From: Woeseiaceae bacterium
Lineage (GTDB): Bacteria; Pseudomonadota; Gammaproteobacteria; Steroidobacterales; Woeseiaceae
DNA: 58,068 nt
NCBI GenBank assembly: GCA_011772865.1
Contig: WVYQ01000023.1
Coordinates: 182,326 to 240,393 of the forward strand
Reading direction: 5' to 3'
The notes under the pieces were generated by a model. That model worked only from the letters and a program-made list of their open reading frames with translations. It ran no database searches and was not told where the DNA came from. A program made the position numbers and the translations under genes. Of the stretch, positions 29,765 to 38,689 are shown one piece after another; position 1 is the stretch's first letter; every line of letters starts with the position of its first letter.

Positions 29765-30925
29765 TCAGGCGGCGGCCGCGACGGCTTTATTTGCCGCGTC
29801 GGTCAGGTCGTCCGCCGCGATGATATCCAGGCCGCTGTCGGCCAGAAGTGCCCTGCCCTTGTCAACGTTGGTGCCTTCGAGACGCACGACAACAGGGATG
29901 TTCACACCAACTTCTTTCACAGCCGCGATTATGCCCTCAGCGATCAGGTCGCATCGCACGATGCCACCAAAGATGTTGACGAGGATCGCCGACACGTTCT
30001 TGTTCGAGAGTATGAGTTTGAAAGCCTCGGTGACACGTTCGGTGGTTGCGCCACCACCTACGTCGAGGAAGTTGGCCGGCTCTCCGCCATGTAACTTGAT
30101 CAGGTCCATTGTCGCCATCGCGAGACCGGCCCCATTGACCATGCACGCTATGTCGCCATCAAGTGAAACATAGTTGAGATCGTGCGCGGCCGCTTCGCGT
30201 TCCTTGTCATCTTCCTGAGTTATATCCCGAAGTTCGACCAATTTCGGCTGACGATAAAGCGCGTTGCCATCGATGTTGATCTTCGCATCGAGCGCGACAA
30301 CATCGCCCGAGGAAGTCACGATTAGCGGGTTCACCTCGACCAGAGTCGCGTCCGTCTCGAGATAGAGGCGATACATGTTCTTGATCAATCTTCCAAACTG
30401 GCGCATCTGGTTCTTGTCGAGCTCGAGGCCGAAGGCCAGCTGCCGGGCCTGGTAGTCCTGCAGTCCGGCATCAGGCGCGACCGAGACCGTGAAAATCCTT
30501 TCCGGTGTCTCTGCCGCGACCTGTTCGATATCCATGCCGCCCGCCGCCGATGCGATAAATGCAACTCGGCTCGTCTCACGATCCACGAGCATCGACAGGT
30601 ACAGCTCACGCTCGATGTCCGAGCCAGCCTCTACGTACACGACGTTGACGGGCAGTCCTTCGGGCCCCGACTGATGGGTGACGAGCTGTGTGCCGAGCAT
30701 CGCCTCGGCATACTGATGGACTTCCTCCTTCGTCCTCGCGAGCTTGACACCGCCGGCTTTTCCGCGTCCGCCAGCGTGCACCTGAGCTTTCACGACCCAA
30801 AGGTCTCCACCGAGTTCCTTCGCAGCATCGACGGCAGCATTCGGACTTTTGACCGGAACACCCCTGGGCACCGGAATCCCGTAGTCGGCGAACAATCGTT
30901 TCGACTGATATTCGTGAAGATTCAT
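29765..30925 (-). CDS. sucC: Succinyl-CoA synthetase beta subunit SucC
   Basis: This 386-residue ATP-grasp subunit starts [22 protein letters not shown]. It carries [18 protein letters not shown] for nucleotide binding, VEVNPL near residue 198 and the [14 protein letters not shown] region near the C-terminus. The frame is open to 31243 but overlaps the pilS leader; the ATG at 30925 gives the family start. Its promoter must lie in 30926-31084, shared with divergent pilS; I could not fix it. sucD follows after 11 nt. Confidence 0.97.
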   Translation of the reverse strand: MNLHEYQSKRLFADYGIPVPRGVPVKSPNAAVDAAKELGGDLWVVKAQVHAGGRGKAGGVKLARTKEEVHQYAEAMLGTQLVTHQSGPEGLPVNVVYVEAGSDIERELYLSMLVDRETSRVAFIASAAGGMDIEQVAAETPERIFTVSVAPDAGLQDYQARQLAFGLELDKNQMRQFGRLIKNMYRLYLETDATLVEVNPLIVTSSGDVVALDAKINIDGNALYRQPKLVELRDITQEDDKEREAAAHDLNYVSLDGDIACMVNGAGLAMATMDLIKLHGGEPANFLDVGGGATTERVTEAFKLILSNKNVSAILVNIFGGIVRCDLIAEGIIAAVKEVGVNIPVVVRLEGTNVDKGRALLADSGLDIIAADDLTDAANKAVAAAA

Positions 30926-31007
30926 GGAGTTTTCTTTCGTGGCGTGCGGCGGGTCGCACAAAATCCGGCGTATTTTGATGGAAAGCGGAGTACGACGCAA
31001 AGGCGAA

Positions 31008-32774
31008 ATGCGACACAATCGATTCGGCGTTCGTCTACAATCTGGCCCAATCCACGATCCGCGTGGACGCAAAGGGCAGACAGCATTGGCAAGACGGGCA
31101 GCGATCGACATTGGCAGCCGGCAGACGCTTCGCGAAAGCCGAGACGCCCTGCTCCAGCGCGCCGCGGAGGAACCCGACCTTAGCTGGCGCGTCCTCAGCA
31201 CCATCAATGCGTTCCGTGCATTGATCGCGGCAGCACTGCTCATTATCTACTTCGCAAGCGGGGAACCGCGCGTATTCGGCGACGAGTATCCGACGCTGTT
31301 CTGGATCACCTCAGGAGCCTATTTCCTGTTTGCCCTGGCAGCGGTCCTGGCGCTCAGCAAGCGATGGGTGGCGGCCGACATTCAGGCGTTCGGCCAGACA
31401 CTGGTCGACATCGCAGCAATCGTCATGCTGATGCACGCAAGCGGGGGCATCGCAAGCGGTCTGGGCGGGTTGCTGATCGTTTTCGTCGGCGCAGCCAGCC
31501 TCGTTCTGCCACGGCAGGTGCCGACGATGCTTGCCGCGGTCGCCACGTTCGCGATCCTCGGGCAGCAGGCGTTTGCTCAGTTCAGCAACTCCTCAATCGA
31601 AGCCAGCTACCCTGCTGCCGGCATCCTGAGCGCCGTGATCTTCGCGATGGCGCTGGCGACACGCCCGCTCGGGCGCCGGATCCAGGCGAGCGAAGCGCTG
31701 GCAAGACAACGCGGCGTCGATCTGCAAAACCTGTCGGAGCTTAACGAATATATTGTCCAGCACCTTCGCGAGAGCATTGTCGTTATCGACGCCGATGACA
31801 CGATTCGCCTCAGTAATGCGTCCGCCACGCGATTGCTCGGGGCTCCAGACCAGGTTCGTGGCTTACCTCTCGGGTCGATATTCGAGCCACTGGCCGCCTA
31901 TATCCGCGAATGGCGCAGCGACGCCGAGAAGTCCTCGCACCCCGAGTTTACGGTCATCACGTCGGGCGACAGCCTCCGCATTACGGCCCATCTTGCTCCG
32001 CTGGGCAAGGACGGCGTACGCGGCGGGCCGGTGCTCGTGTTCCTCGAGGACGCCAGCCTGATGAATGCGCGGGTGCAGCAGTCGAAGCTCGCCTCGCTCG
32101 GGCGCCTGAGCGCGAGCATCGCCCACGAGATACGCAATCCGGTCGGTGCGATGAGCCACGCCGCCCAACTGCTCAGGGAGTCGCCCGGACTCAATGAAGA
32201 CGACCAGCGCCTGACCGAGATCATCGAGACACATTCGGGCCGGGTCAGTCACATCATCGACAATGTGCTGCAGTTGTCGCGGCGGGATTCCAGCCAGCCG
32301 GAACGCCTGGCGCTCAAGCCGTGGCTCGAAGACTTTGCCCAGGAATTCTCGAACACGCTCGAACTCCAGGAAGGCGAAATCGGCGTTGCGGACATCCCCG
32401 ACGACCTCGAGGTCCGCATGGACCGCTCGCATCTCCGGCAGGTTCTCTGGAATCTTTGTGACAACGCGGTCAAGTATGCGAGCGAGACCGGCGGGATCAT
32501 GGTCGAGCTGCACGGCGATCGATTGCAGGGTCCGGGACGCCCCTATGTCGAAGTGCGTGACCACGGGCTCGGTGTCGATGCGGCGACCGCCGAAAAGATG
32601 TTCGAACCGTTCTATACCGAGCGCTCCGGCGGAACGGGACTCGGCCTTTATATTTCGCGCGAGTTGTGCGAATTGAACCGCGCCACGTTGCTGTACCTTG
32701 ACCGTCCCGGCGGAGGCAGTATCTTTCGTATCGTATTTGCCGATCCCGACAGGTGGGAAGACACCGAGAAATGA
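31008..32774 (+). CDS. pilS: Sensor histidine kinase PilS
   Basis: PilS is the membrane kinase partner of PilR controlling pilin transcription. After a short leader there are six hydrophobic helices (about residues 45-200 of the longest frame), then a PAS-like domain. A HisKA motif [12 protein letters not shown] carries the phosphorylated His, and a HATPase domain has [10 protein letters not shown] and [10 protein letters not shown]. The start is uncertain: the ATG at 31008 has AAAGG upstream, and a TTG at 31085 also has AAGGG before it. Its stop overlaps pilR (ATGA). Position next to pilR-pilA confirms the name. Confidence 0.9.
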   Translation: MRHNRFGVRLQSGPIHDPRGRKGQTALARRAAIDIGSRQTLRESRDALLQRAAEEPDLSWRVLSTINAFRALIAAALLIIYFASGEPRVFGDEYPTLFWITSGAYFLFALAAVLALSKRWVAADIQAFGQTLVDIAAIVMLMHASGGIASGLGGLLIVFVGAASLVLPRQVPTMLAAVATFAILGQQAFAQFSNSSIEASYPAAGILSAVIFAMALATRPLGRRIQASEALARQRGVDLQNLSELNEYIVQHLRESIVVIDADDTIRLSNASATRLLGAPDQVRGLPLGSIFEPLAAYIREWRSDAEKSSHPEFTVITSGDSLRITAHLAPLGKDGVRGGPVLVFLEDASLMNARVQQSKLASLGRLSASIAHEIRNPVGAMSHAAQLLRESPGLNEDDQRLTEIIETHSGRVSHIIDNVLQLSRRDSSQPERLALKPWLEDFAQEFSNTLELQEGEIGVADIPDDLEVRMDRSHLRQVLWNLCDNAVKYASETGGIMVELHGDRLQGPGRPYVEVRDHGLGVDAATAEKMFEPFYTERSGGTGLGLYISRELCELNRATLLYLDRPGGGSIFRIVFADPDRWEDTEK

Positions 32775-34075
32775 CCGAGCCGCGCGCCTTAGTCATCGAC
32801 GACGAACCGGATATCTGTGAGCTCCTGACGCTGACGCTGGGACGCATGGATATCGAAACGCAGACCACGCAAGACGTCGCAGGCGCGAAGTCGCTCCTGA
32901 AGTCCCAGGCTTTCGACCTGTGTCTGACCGACATGCGTCTGCCGGATGGCGATGGTCTTGACCTCGTGGAGTGGATGCAGTCCAACGCCCCGGGCGTGCC
33001 AGTGGCTGTCATCACGGCGCACGGCAACGTCGAAACGGCCGTACAGGCGCTCAAGTTGGGCGCATTCGACTTCATTTCCAAACCGCTCGACCTGAATCAC
33101 CTGCGCAATATCGTGGGGAACGCGCTCAAGCTCGGCAAGGGCGGCCAAAAACAATCCCGGCTGCAAGGCTCGTCGGAGTCGATGGAGCGCTTGCGGGAGA
33201 TGGTTGACAAAGTCGCGCGCTCACAGGCGCCGGTGCACATTTCGGGCGAGTCCGGTACGGGCAAGGAACTCGTAGCCCGACTCATACACGAGAGCGGCCC
33301 ACGCGCCGACGGGCCGTTCGTTCCTGTCAACTGTGGCGCTATCCCGGCCGAGCTCATGGAAAGCGAGTTTTTCGGCCATCGCAAGGGCAGTTTCACGGGA
33401 GCCGTCAGCGACAAGATCGGCCTCGTACAGAGCGCTGATGGCGGCACGTTGTTTCTCGATGAAATCGCTGATCTGCCACTGTCCATGCAGGTCAAGCTAC
33501 TGCGGGTCATACAGGAGAAGTCGGTACGGCCCGTCGGGTCGTCGGCGGAAGAGCCGTCGGACGCGCGCATCCTGTCGGCGACGCACAAGAGCCTCGGCAA
33601 GATGGTGGCCTCAGGCGAATTCCGGGAGGACCTTTACTACCGTATCAATGTCATCGAATTGCATGTGCCCGCGTTGCGGGAGCGCGGCGACGATGTGATC
33701 GAACTCGCCGAACACATACTCGGCAAGCTGAGCTCGTCAGCCACCCTGGATGATGGCGCCAGGCAGGCGCTCCGTAACTACCCGTTTCCGGGCAACGTGC
33801 GCGAGCTCGAGAATATCCTGGAGCGTGCCGTTACATTGTGTACCAGTGGCGAGATTCGCGTTTCGGACCTGGATCTGCGTGTGGTCGCCGTCCCCGAGGA
33901 CAAAGCGGTGGATTTCACTGCAACCAACCTCGGCAACCAGGTTGAGGATGTGCAGCGTCAGGCGATCATGGATGCGCTCGAAAAAACGCGCTTTAACAAG
34001 ACGGCCGCAGCAAAGTTACTCGGACTTTCGTTTCGCCAGCTGCGTTATCGAATCAAGAAGCTCGGCATCGAGTAA
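32771..34075 (+). CDS. pilR: Sigma-54-dependent response regulator PilR
   Basis: PilR is phosphorylated by PilS and activates pilA together with RpoN. Its 434 residues comprise a receiver domain (VIDDEPDICELL; phospho-Asp in LCLTDMRLPDGDG near residue 54), an AAA+ domain with Walker A GESGTGKE and a C-terminal Fis-type helix-turn-helix (NKTAAAKLLGLSFRQLRYRIKKLG). The sigma-54 contact loop reads GSFTGA rather than the common GAFTGA. I chose the ATG at 32771, overlapping the pilS stop, because the receiver domain starts there. A sigma-54 promoter follows the gene at 34261. Confidence 0.96.
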   Translation: MTEPRALVIDDEPDICELLTLTLGRMDIETQTTQDVAGAKSLLKSQAFDLCLTDMRLPDGDGLDLVEWMQSNAPGVPVAVITAHGNVETAVQALKLGAFDFISKPLDLNHLRNIVGNALKLGKGGQKQSRLQGSSESMERLREMVDKVARSQAPVHISGESGTGKELVARLIHESGPRADGPFVPVNCGAIPAELMESEFFGHRKGSFTGAVSDKIGLVQSADGGTLFLDEIADLPLSMQVKLLRVIQEKSVRPVGSSAEEPSDARILSATHKSLGKMVASGEFREDLYYRINVIELHVPALRERGDDVIELAEHILGKLSSSATLDDGARQALRNYPFPGNVRELENILERAVTLCTSGEIRVSDLDLRVVAVPEDKAVDFTATNLGNQVEDVQRQAIMDALEKTRFNKTAAAKLLGLSFRQLRYRIKKLGIE

Positions 34076-34124
34076 CGGTGTGATCAGCTGGTTTGCATAA
34101 GGACTGTCAGCCTTAACCGACTCG

Positions 34125-34152
34125 GGTGACACTTTTTGTCACCTTGTGACAA
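34125..34152 (+). promoter_or_regulatory. Repeated GTGACA/TGTCAC half-sites (candidate PilR enhancer)
   Basis: Three half-sites lie in tandem: GGTGACA (34125-34131), TGTCACC (34137-34143) and TGTGACA (34145-34151). They form two interleaved palindromes. They sit about 110-135 nt upstream of the sigma-54 -24 element, a normal enhancer distance. P. aeruginosa PilR binds repeated TGTC-containing sites upstream of pilA. Binding here is inferred. Confidence 0.55.
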
Positions 34153-34260
34153 TTCTCGACATCTTCGGGCTCTTTCGCAGTCCCTGCAGCTCAGTTGCCA
34201 AAGCTGGACGCCCGTCACAACTTTTTCCAAATCAATCACTTAAATTTGCCGGGCAAGAGT

Positions 34261-34277
34261 TGGCACGGCCCTTGCTT
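34261..34277 (+). promoter_or_regulatory. Sigma-54 promoter of pilA
   Basis: TGGCACGGCCCTTGCTT matches the -24/-12 consensus TGGCAC-N5-TTGC, with GG and GC in the required 10-nt spacing. Transcription should begin near 34287, giving a leader of about 53 nt before the pilA ATG at 34340. It fits the PilS/PilR pair directly upstream. Confidence 0.9.
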
Positions 34278-34339
34278 CGTATCGGGTACGGGCATTTTGC
34301 CGTTTAGTGATAAATACTCATTTTCATGGAGATAGAGAA

Positions 34340-34765
34340 ATGAAGAAGCAACACGGTTTTACGCTTATCGAACTGATGATCGTTGTAGCGATTATCGGCA
34401 TTCTGGCGGCGATCGCTATTCCTGCTTACCAGGACTACACGATCCGCGCGCAGGTTTCTGAAGGTTTGAACCTGTCGGGCGGCGCCAAGGCTGCTGTCAC
34501 CGAGTACTTCCAGGATCGCGGCGTACTGCCCCTGGATAACGCGACCGCTGGCCTCGAAGCTGCTGGTAACATCCAGGGCAAATACGTTGCGCAGGTTTCT
34601 GTCGCTACTGGCGTGATTTCTGTCCAGTACGGCAACTCGGCTCACCAGGTTATTTCGAACCAGTGGCTGTTGCTGTCGCCGGTAACGGCCCAGGCTGGTA
34701 GCGTACAGTGGGTTTGCTCTAGCGGCGCGATTGCCAACAAGCACCTTCCGGCTGCTTGCCGCTAA
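34340..34765 (+). CDS. pilA: Type IV major pilin PilA (type IVa)
   Basis: This is the structural subunit of the type IV pilus. The short leader MKKQHG is cut by PilD before [27 protein letters not shown], the hydrophobic assembly helix with Glu5. The mature chain is about 135 residues. The C-terminus has a cysteine pair (WVC...PAAC) that closes a D-region disulfide loop. The start was set at 34340, behind GGAGAT, because it gives a standard prepilin leader. A sigma-54 promoter precedes it and a strong terminator follows. Codon use is plainer (T-richer) than in its neighbours, as expected for a highly expressed gene. Confidence 0.96.
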   Translation: MKKQHGFTLIELMIVVAIIGILAAIAIPAYQDYTIRAQVSEGLNLSGGAKAAVTEYFQDRGVLPLDNATAGLEAAGNIQGKYVAQVSVATGVISVQYGNSAHQVISNQWLLLSPVTAQAGSVQWVCSSGAIANKHLPAACR

Positions 34766-34804
34766 GATCATTTGACCTGAGTAAATCTCGGGACAATGTT
34801 CAGG

Positions 34805-34834
34805 AAAGCCCCGGCGTCGTCCGGGGCTTTTTTT
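34805..34834 (+). terminator. Rho-independent terminator after pilA
   Basis: AAAGCCCCGG and CCGGGGCTTT form a 10-bp stem with a 6-nt loop, followed by a seven-T run. It lies 39 nt after the pilA stop and should isolate pilA from the second pilin gene. Confidence 0.9.
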
Positions 34835-34841
34835 CGCCAAA

Positions 34842-34857
34842 TGTGAACTGCGTCACA
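34842..34857 (+). promoter_or_regulatory. CRP/Vfr-type palindrome upstream of second pilin
   Basis: TGTGAACTGCGTCACA is an exact TGTGA-N6-TCACA match to the CRP family operator. It is centred about 107 nt upstream of the second pilin start at 34957 and lies just after the pilA terminator, so it would act on the downstream gene. Confidence 0.6.
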
Positions 34858-34956
34858 CTGTGATAATGACAACCCCTTCCTGTACGACGATGCACCATGT
34901 GGTTATCGTAGTATTGCTAGACCCGGTAGGGTCGGGGAATGAGCGGAGTTAAAACA

Positions 34957-35460
34957 ATGAGCAGGGACCAGGGCGGTTTTACGCTGATCGAGCTGATGAT
35001 CGTTGTCGCGATCATCGGAATTCTCGCCTCGATGGCCATCACCGCTTACCAGACGTATACCGTGCGCGCCCAGGTTGCCGAAGCCCTTAATATGGCCACC
35101 GGCGCCAAGGCCCCGGTCGTCGACGCTTTCAACATGTCCGGACAGCCCCCGGCTGACCGGGCGGCAGCCGGCATGACTCCCCTGCCTACCGATACCCAGG
35201 GCAAGTACGTCGGCCAGGTCGATATCGCTAATGGCCGGGTCGACATCATGTTTGGTAATGACGCCCACCAGGACATCTTTGGCGGAACGCTGTCTGTAAC
35301 GCCCTACATATCGCCTGGCGGCACGATCTTATGGCGTTGCGGCAACGCCGGGGTTCCGGGCGGAGCAGGCTCCACAGAGCTCACAGGCGGGGGTATCACG
35401 AGCGCCCACGCTGCACCGACGATCGCCAATCGCTATCTGCCCTCGAGCTGCCGAAACTAG
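34957..35460 (+). CDS. Second type IV pilin (PilA paralogue)
   Basis: This prepilin has a leader MSRDQGG and the assembly helix [32 protein letters not shown]. The mature part is about 160 residues, longer than PilA because of a Gly/Ser/Thr-rich insertion between the two C-terminal cysteines (WRC...PSSC). I take the ATG at 34957 behind GGAG; the ATG at 34939 is an alternative. The shared start (VRAQV.E.LN...GAK) and shared WxC/LPxxC ends show it arose by duplication of pilA. It could be a minor or alternative major pilin. No sigma-54 site precedes it; a CRP-like site does. Confidence 0.92.
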   Translation: MSRDQGGFTLIELMIVVAIIGILASMAITAYQTYTVRAQVAEALNMATGAKAPVVDAFNMSGQPPADRAAAGMTPLPTDTQGKYVGQVDIANGRVDIMFGNDAHQDIFGGTLSVTPYISPGGTILWRCGNAGVPGGAGSTELTGGGITSAHAAPTIANRYLPSSCRN

Positions 35461-35494
35461 CCCCGGATCGGGCCTCAATCTGCCCTTTCGGGGC
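35460..35494 (+). terminator. Possible structured terminator after second pilin
   Basis: GCCCCG (35460-35465) pairs with CGGGGC (35489-35494), and an inner GGGC/GCCC stem (35470-35473, 35482-35485) sits inside. Only a short T-containing tail follows, so termination efficiency is doubtful. Confidence 0.4.
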
Positions 35495-35529
35495 CATTTC
35501 GAATGTTTGACTTAATCAAATTCCCTAAT

Positions 35530-35545
35530 TGTGATTGAGCTCACA
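35530..35545 (+). promoter_or_regulatory. CRP/Vfr-type palindrome upstream of pilB
   Basis: TGTGATTGAGCTCACA is an exact TGTGA-N6-TCACA match, flanked by AAT and AAA as in the extended CRP consensus. It is centred about 82 nt before the pilB ATG, so a CRP-family protein probably controls pilB-pilC. Confidence 0.7.
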
Positions 35546-35619
35546 AAATCCAGTTGAATCGGGGACTTGGATCAGTGAGACTGTGATGCTCCTGTAACCT
35601 TTCGGGCACGGCTGACCTT

Positions 35620-37338
35620 ATGGCGGTAACGGCTACACAGACAACGCTCGCGGGCCTTCCGCGGCGCCTCGTACAGGACGGGTTGATCTCCGAGGAGAAG
35701 CTCGTCGAGGCGACTGATGCCGCCAAGAAACAGAAGGTCCCTCTCGTAGCCTTTCTGGTCAATGAGGAGCTCGCCGAGGCGCGCGCGATTGCTGTCGCTG
35801 CCTCTCATGAGTTTGGCGTACCACTTCTCGATCTCGATGCCATCGAAGTCGACGTGGATGTCGTGCGCGCTGTCGACCAGAAGTTGATTAACAAGCACCG
35901 GGTTTTGCCGCTCGTACAGCGCGGTCAGCGCCTGTTTCTCGGTATCGCCGACCCGACCAACCTGGCCGCCATCGACGACATCAAGTTCCAGACCAGTTTG
36001 CGGATCGATCCCGTCGTCGTCGAGCAGGACAAGCTCGAAGAGCAGATTGTCAAGGCTATCGAAGCCGTTGACACGAGCATGTCGGGCATGGAAGACGATG
36101 ACTTCGACCTCGAGAATCTCGACGTTACCGGCGATACCGATGACGACGAAGAAATCCACAAGGATGACATCGAGGATGCGCCGGTTGTCCGTTTCGTCAA
36201 CAAGGTCCTGCTCGACGCGATCAAGCGCGGCGCATCTGATATCCACTTCGAGCCCTACGAGAAGTACTTCCGCGTCAGGACCCGCCTCGATGGCGTGCTA
36301 TCCGAAGTGGCGCAGCCGCCCGTAGTACTGGCCACCAAGGTTTGCGCCCGCCTCAAGGTCATGTCGCGCATGGACATCGCCGAGCGGCGTGTACCTCAGG
36401 ACGGCCGTATAAAGATGCGCTTGTCCAAGAATCGCGCCATTGATTTTCGTGTCAACACCTGCCCGACGCTGTTCGGCGAGAAGATCGTACTGCGTATTCT
36501 CGACCCGTCGAGCGCAAAACTGGGCATCGAGATGCTCGGCTACGAGGATCATCAGCGTGCATTGTACGAGAAGCATCTTGCGAAACCGTACGGCATGATC
36601 CTGGTCACAGGACCAACGGGCTCGGGTAAGACGGTCTCCTTGTACACCGGCCTCAATATCCTCAATACCGAGGATCGCAATATTTCGACGGCTGAAGACC
36701 CTGCCGAAATCAATCTGCCGGGCATCAATCAGGTCAACGTTAACCCGAAAGTGGGCCTGACCTTCGCATCTTCCCTGAAGGCGTTTCTCAGGCAGGATCC
36801 GGATATCATCATGGTGGGTGAGATACGCGACCTGGAAACGGCCGAGATCGCCATCAAGGCGGCGCAGACCGGTCACCTCGTGCTCTCTACCCTGCATACC
36901 AACGACGCACCGCGTACGTTGACCCGCATGGTCGATATGGGCGTCAAGCCTTATGCCATCGCGACATCGGTCAGCCTGATCATCGCGCAGCGCCTGGCGA
37001 GACGCCTATGCGATAACTGCAAGGAAGTCAGGGATATCCCCCGCGAGGCTCTCGACAAGGAAGGCTTCAGTGCCAGGGACCTCGAGGCCGGCGTGACGAT
37101 ATTCGGGCCGAAGGGCTGCAAGAGTTGCAACGACGGTTACAAGGGCCGTGTCGGTATCTTCCAGGTGATGGAAGTATCCGAGACCATGGGACGAATCATA
37201 ATGGAAGGCGGCAACGCCATGCAGATCGCCGACCAGGCGGCATCCGAGGGGGTCATTGATTTGAGACAGGCCGGATTGAACAAAGTCAAGGAAGGAGTTA
37301 CCAGCCTTGAGGAAGTCAACCGGGTTACAATTGAATAG
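35620..37338 (+). CDS. pilB: Type IV pilus extension ATPase PilB
   Basis: PilB is the hexameric cytoplasmic motor that drives pilus polymerisation. The 572-residue protein has an N-terminal MshEN-type domain (about residues 10-150), a linker rich in acidic residues, and a GspE/PilB ATPase core. The core has Walker A GPTGSGKT near residue 331, the AEDPAEI Asp-box region, Walker B IIMVGEIRD and a tetracysteine zinc element (CDNC...CKSC). In some bacteria the MshEN domain binds c-di-GMP; this is relevant given the riboswitches nearby but not tested here. pilC follows after 29 nt. Confidence 0.95.
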   Translation: MAVTATQTTLAGLPRRLVQDGLISEEKLVEATDAAKKQKVPLVAFLVNEELAEARAIAVAASHEFGVPLLDLDAIEVDVDVVRAVDQKLINKHRVLPLVQRGQRLFLGIADPTNLAAIDDIKFQTSLRIDPVVVEQDKLEEQIVKAIEAVDTSMSGMEDDDFDLENLDVTGDTDDDEEIHKDDIEDAPVVRFVNKVLLDAIKRGASDIHFEPYEKYFRVRTRLDGVLSEVAQPPVVLATKVCARLKVMSRMDIAERRVPQDGRIKMRLSKNRAIDFRVNTCPTLFGEKIVLRILDPSSAKLGIEMLGYEDHQRALYEKHLAKPYGMILVTGPTGSGKTVSLYTGLNILNTEDRNISTAEDPAEINLPGINQVNVNPKVGLTFASSLKAFLRQDPDIIMVGEIRDLETAEIAIKAAQTGHLVLSTLHTNDAPRTLTRMVDMGVKPYAIATSVSLIIAQRLARRLCDNCKEVRDIPREALDKEGFSARDLEAGVTIFGPKGCKSCNDGYKGRVGIFQVMEVSETMGRIIMEGGNAMQIADQAASEGVIDLRQAGLNKVKEGVTSLEEVNRVTIE

Positions 37339-37367
37339 GTTTATACCTCGCTTAGTGGGCAAATGAC

Positions 37368-38588
37368 ATGGCTGATACTGCAGTAGCGGGCAACGTCCCT
37401 TTCGTCTGGGAAGGTACTGACCGGAAAGGCAAGAAGGTCAAAGGCAAGAGCATGGCTTCCAGTGAGGAGGCCGTGCGCGCGGACCTGCGCCGCCAGGGTG
37501 TTGTTCCTTCCCGAATTCGGAAACAGAAAAAAGGCATGTTCAGCGGCGGGGGCTCGATCACCCCGGGTGACATTGCCATTTTCTCGCGCCAGCTTGCGAC
37601 GATGCTGGCAGCAGGCATTCCCCTCGTACAATCCTTCGAGATTGTCGGCACTGGTCACGAAAATGCCGCGATGCAGAAACTCATCCTGGCAGTCAAGGCC
37701 GACGTCGAGGGCGGTAGCGCGCTGGCTGAGGCCCTGGCGAAGCACCCGCTCTATTTCGACGACCTGTTCATCAACCTGGTGGAGGCCGGTGAACAGGCCG
37801 GTGCCCTCGAAAACCTTCTCGACAAGATTGCGACCTACAAGGAAAAGACCGAGGCTCTCAAGAAGAAAATCAAGAAGGCGCTGACCTATCCGGCGGCTGT
37901 ACTTGTCGTCGCATTTGTCGTCACGACGATTCTGCTGATCTTCGTTATCCCGGCCTTCGAGGACCTGTTCCAGGGCTTCGGCGCAGACCTGCCGACGTTC
38001 ACCCGCATGGTGATTGACCTGTCGGTATTCGTCCGAGCCAAGGGCTGGTACCTGGCGATTCTGGCCGGTTCCGGTATTGGTGCGTTTTTCTATTTCAAGA
38101 AACGCTCGCGTGCGATGCGCCACTGGCTGGATCGCATGACTCTCAGGTTACCGATTATCGGCGGTATCCTGCAGAAGGCGTCCATCGCCCGCTACGCGCG
38201 GACGCTGTCCACAATGTTTGCGGCCGGTGTACCGCTCGTCGAAGCACTCGAGTCGGTTGCTGGTGCAACCGGCAATATCGTCTACGAGGTGGCTGTCTTG
38301 CAGATGCGCGATGAAGTCGCAACCGGCCAGCGCCTGCAGCAGGCCATGGAGAACACTGATCTGTTCCCGAACATGGTCATCCAGATGATCGCGGTTGGCG
38401 AGGAGTCGGGTTCACTCGATGAGATGTCGGCCAAGGTGGCAGACTTCTTCGAAGAGGACGTCGACAATGCCGTCGACAACCTGTCCAGCCTGCTCGAGCC
38501 GATGATCATGGCCATCCTCGGCGTTCTTGTTGGTGGCCTGGTTGTCGCCATGTACCTGCCGATCTTCAAGATGGGTTCGGTTATCTGA
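37368..38588 (+). CDS. pilC: Type IV pilus inner-membrane platform protein PilC
   Basis: This 406-residue polytopic protein belongs to the GspF/PilC family. It links the PilB motor to the growing pilus. It has two repeated T2SSF domains, each with FSRQLATMLAAGIPLVQS-type or YARTLSTMFAAGVPLVEAL-type segments. Three membrane helices lie near residues 170-200, 220-240 and at the C-terminus. It lies between pilB and pilD and ends in a strong terminator. Confidence 0.96.
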   Translation: MADTAVAGNVPFVWEGTDRKGKKVKGKSMASSEEAVRADLRRQGVVPSRIRKQKKGMFSGGGSITPGDIAIFSRQLATMLAAGIPLVQSFEIVGTGHENAAMQKLILAVKADVEGGSALAEALAKHPLYFDDLFINLVEAGEQAGALENLLDKIATYKEKTEALKKKIKKALTYPAAVLVVAFVVTTILLIFVIPAFEDLFQGFGADLPTFTRMVIDLSVFVRAKGWYLAILAGSGIGAFFYFKKRSRAMRHWLDRMTLRLPIIGGILQKASIARYARTLSTMFAAGVPLVEALESVAGATGNIVYEVAVLQMRDEVATGQRLQQAMENTDLFPNMVIQMIAVGEESGSLDEMSAKVADFFEEDVDNAVDNLSSLLEPMIMAILGVLVGGLVVAMYLPIFKMGSVI

Positions 38589-38613
38589 CGGCGGCTTAAC
38601 TGGTTTACAATCG

Positions 38614-38647
38614 AACGGCGTCCGGAGGCAACTTCGGACGCCGTTTT
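38614..38647 (+). terminator. Rho-independent terminator after pilC
   Basis: AACGGCGTCCG and CGGACGCCGTT form an 11-bp stem with a 10-nt loop, followed by TTTTC. It lies 26 nt after pilC and upstream of pilD. pilD may therefore depend on read-through or on its own weak promoter. Confidence 0.8.
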
Positions 38648-38689
38648 CATTTGCGGGTCTGCCCCGGACGGAGTTGCACATTGCTCGAG

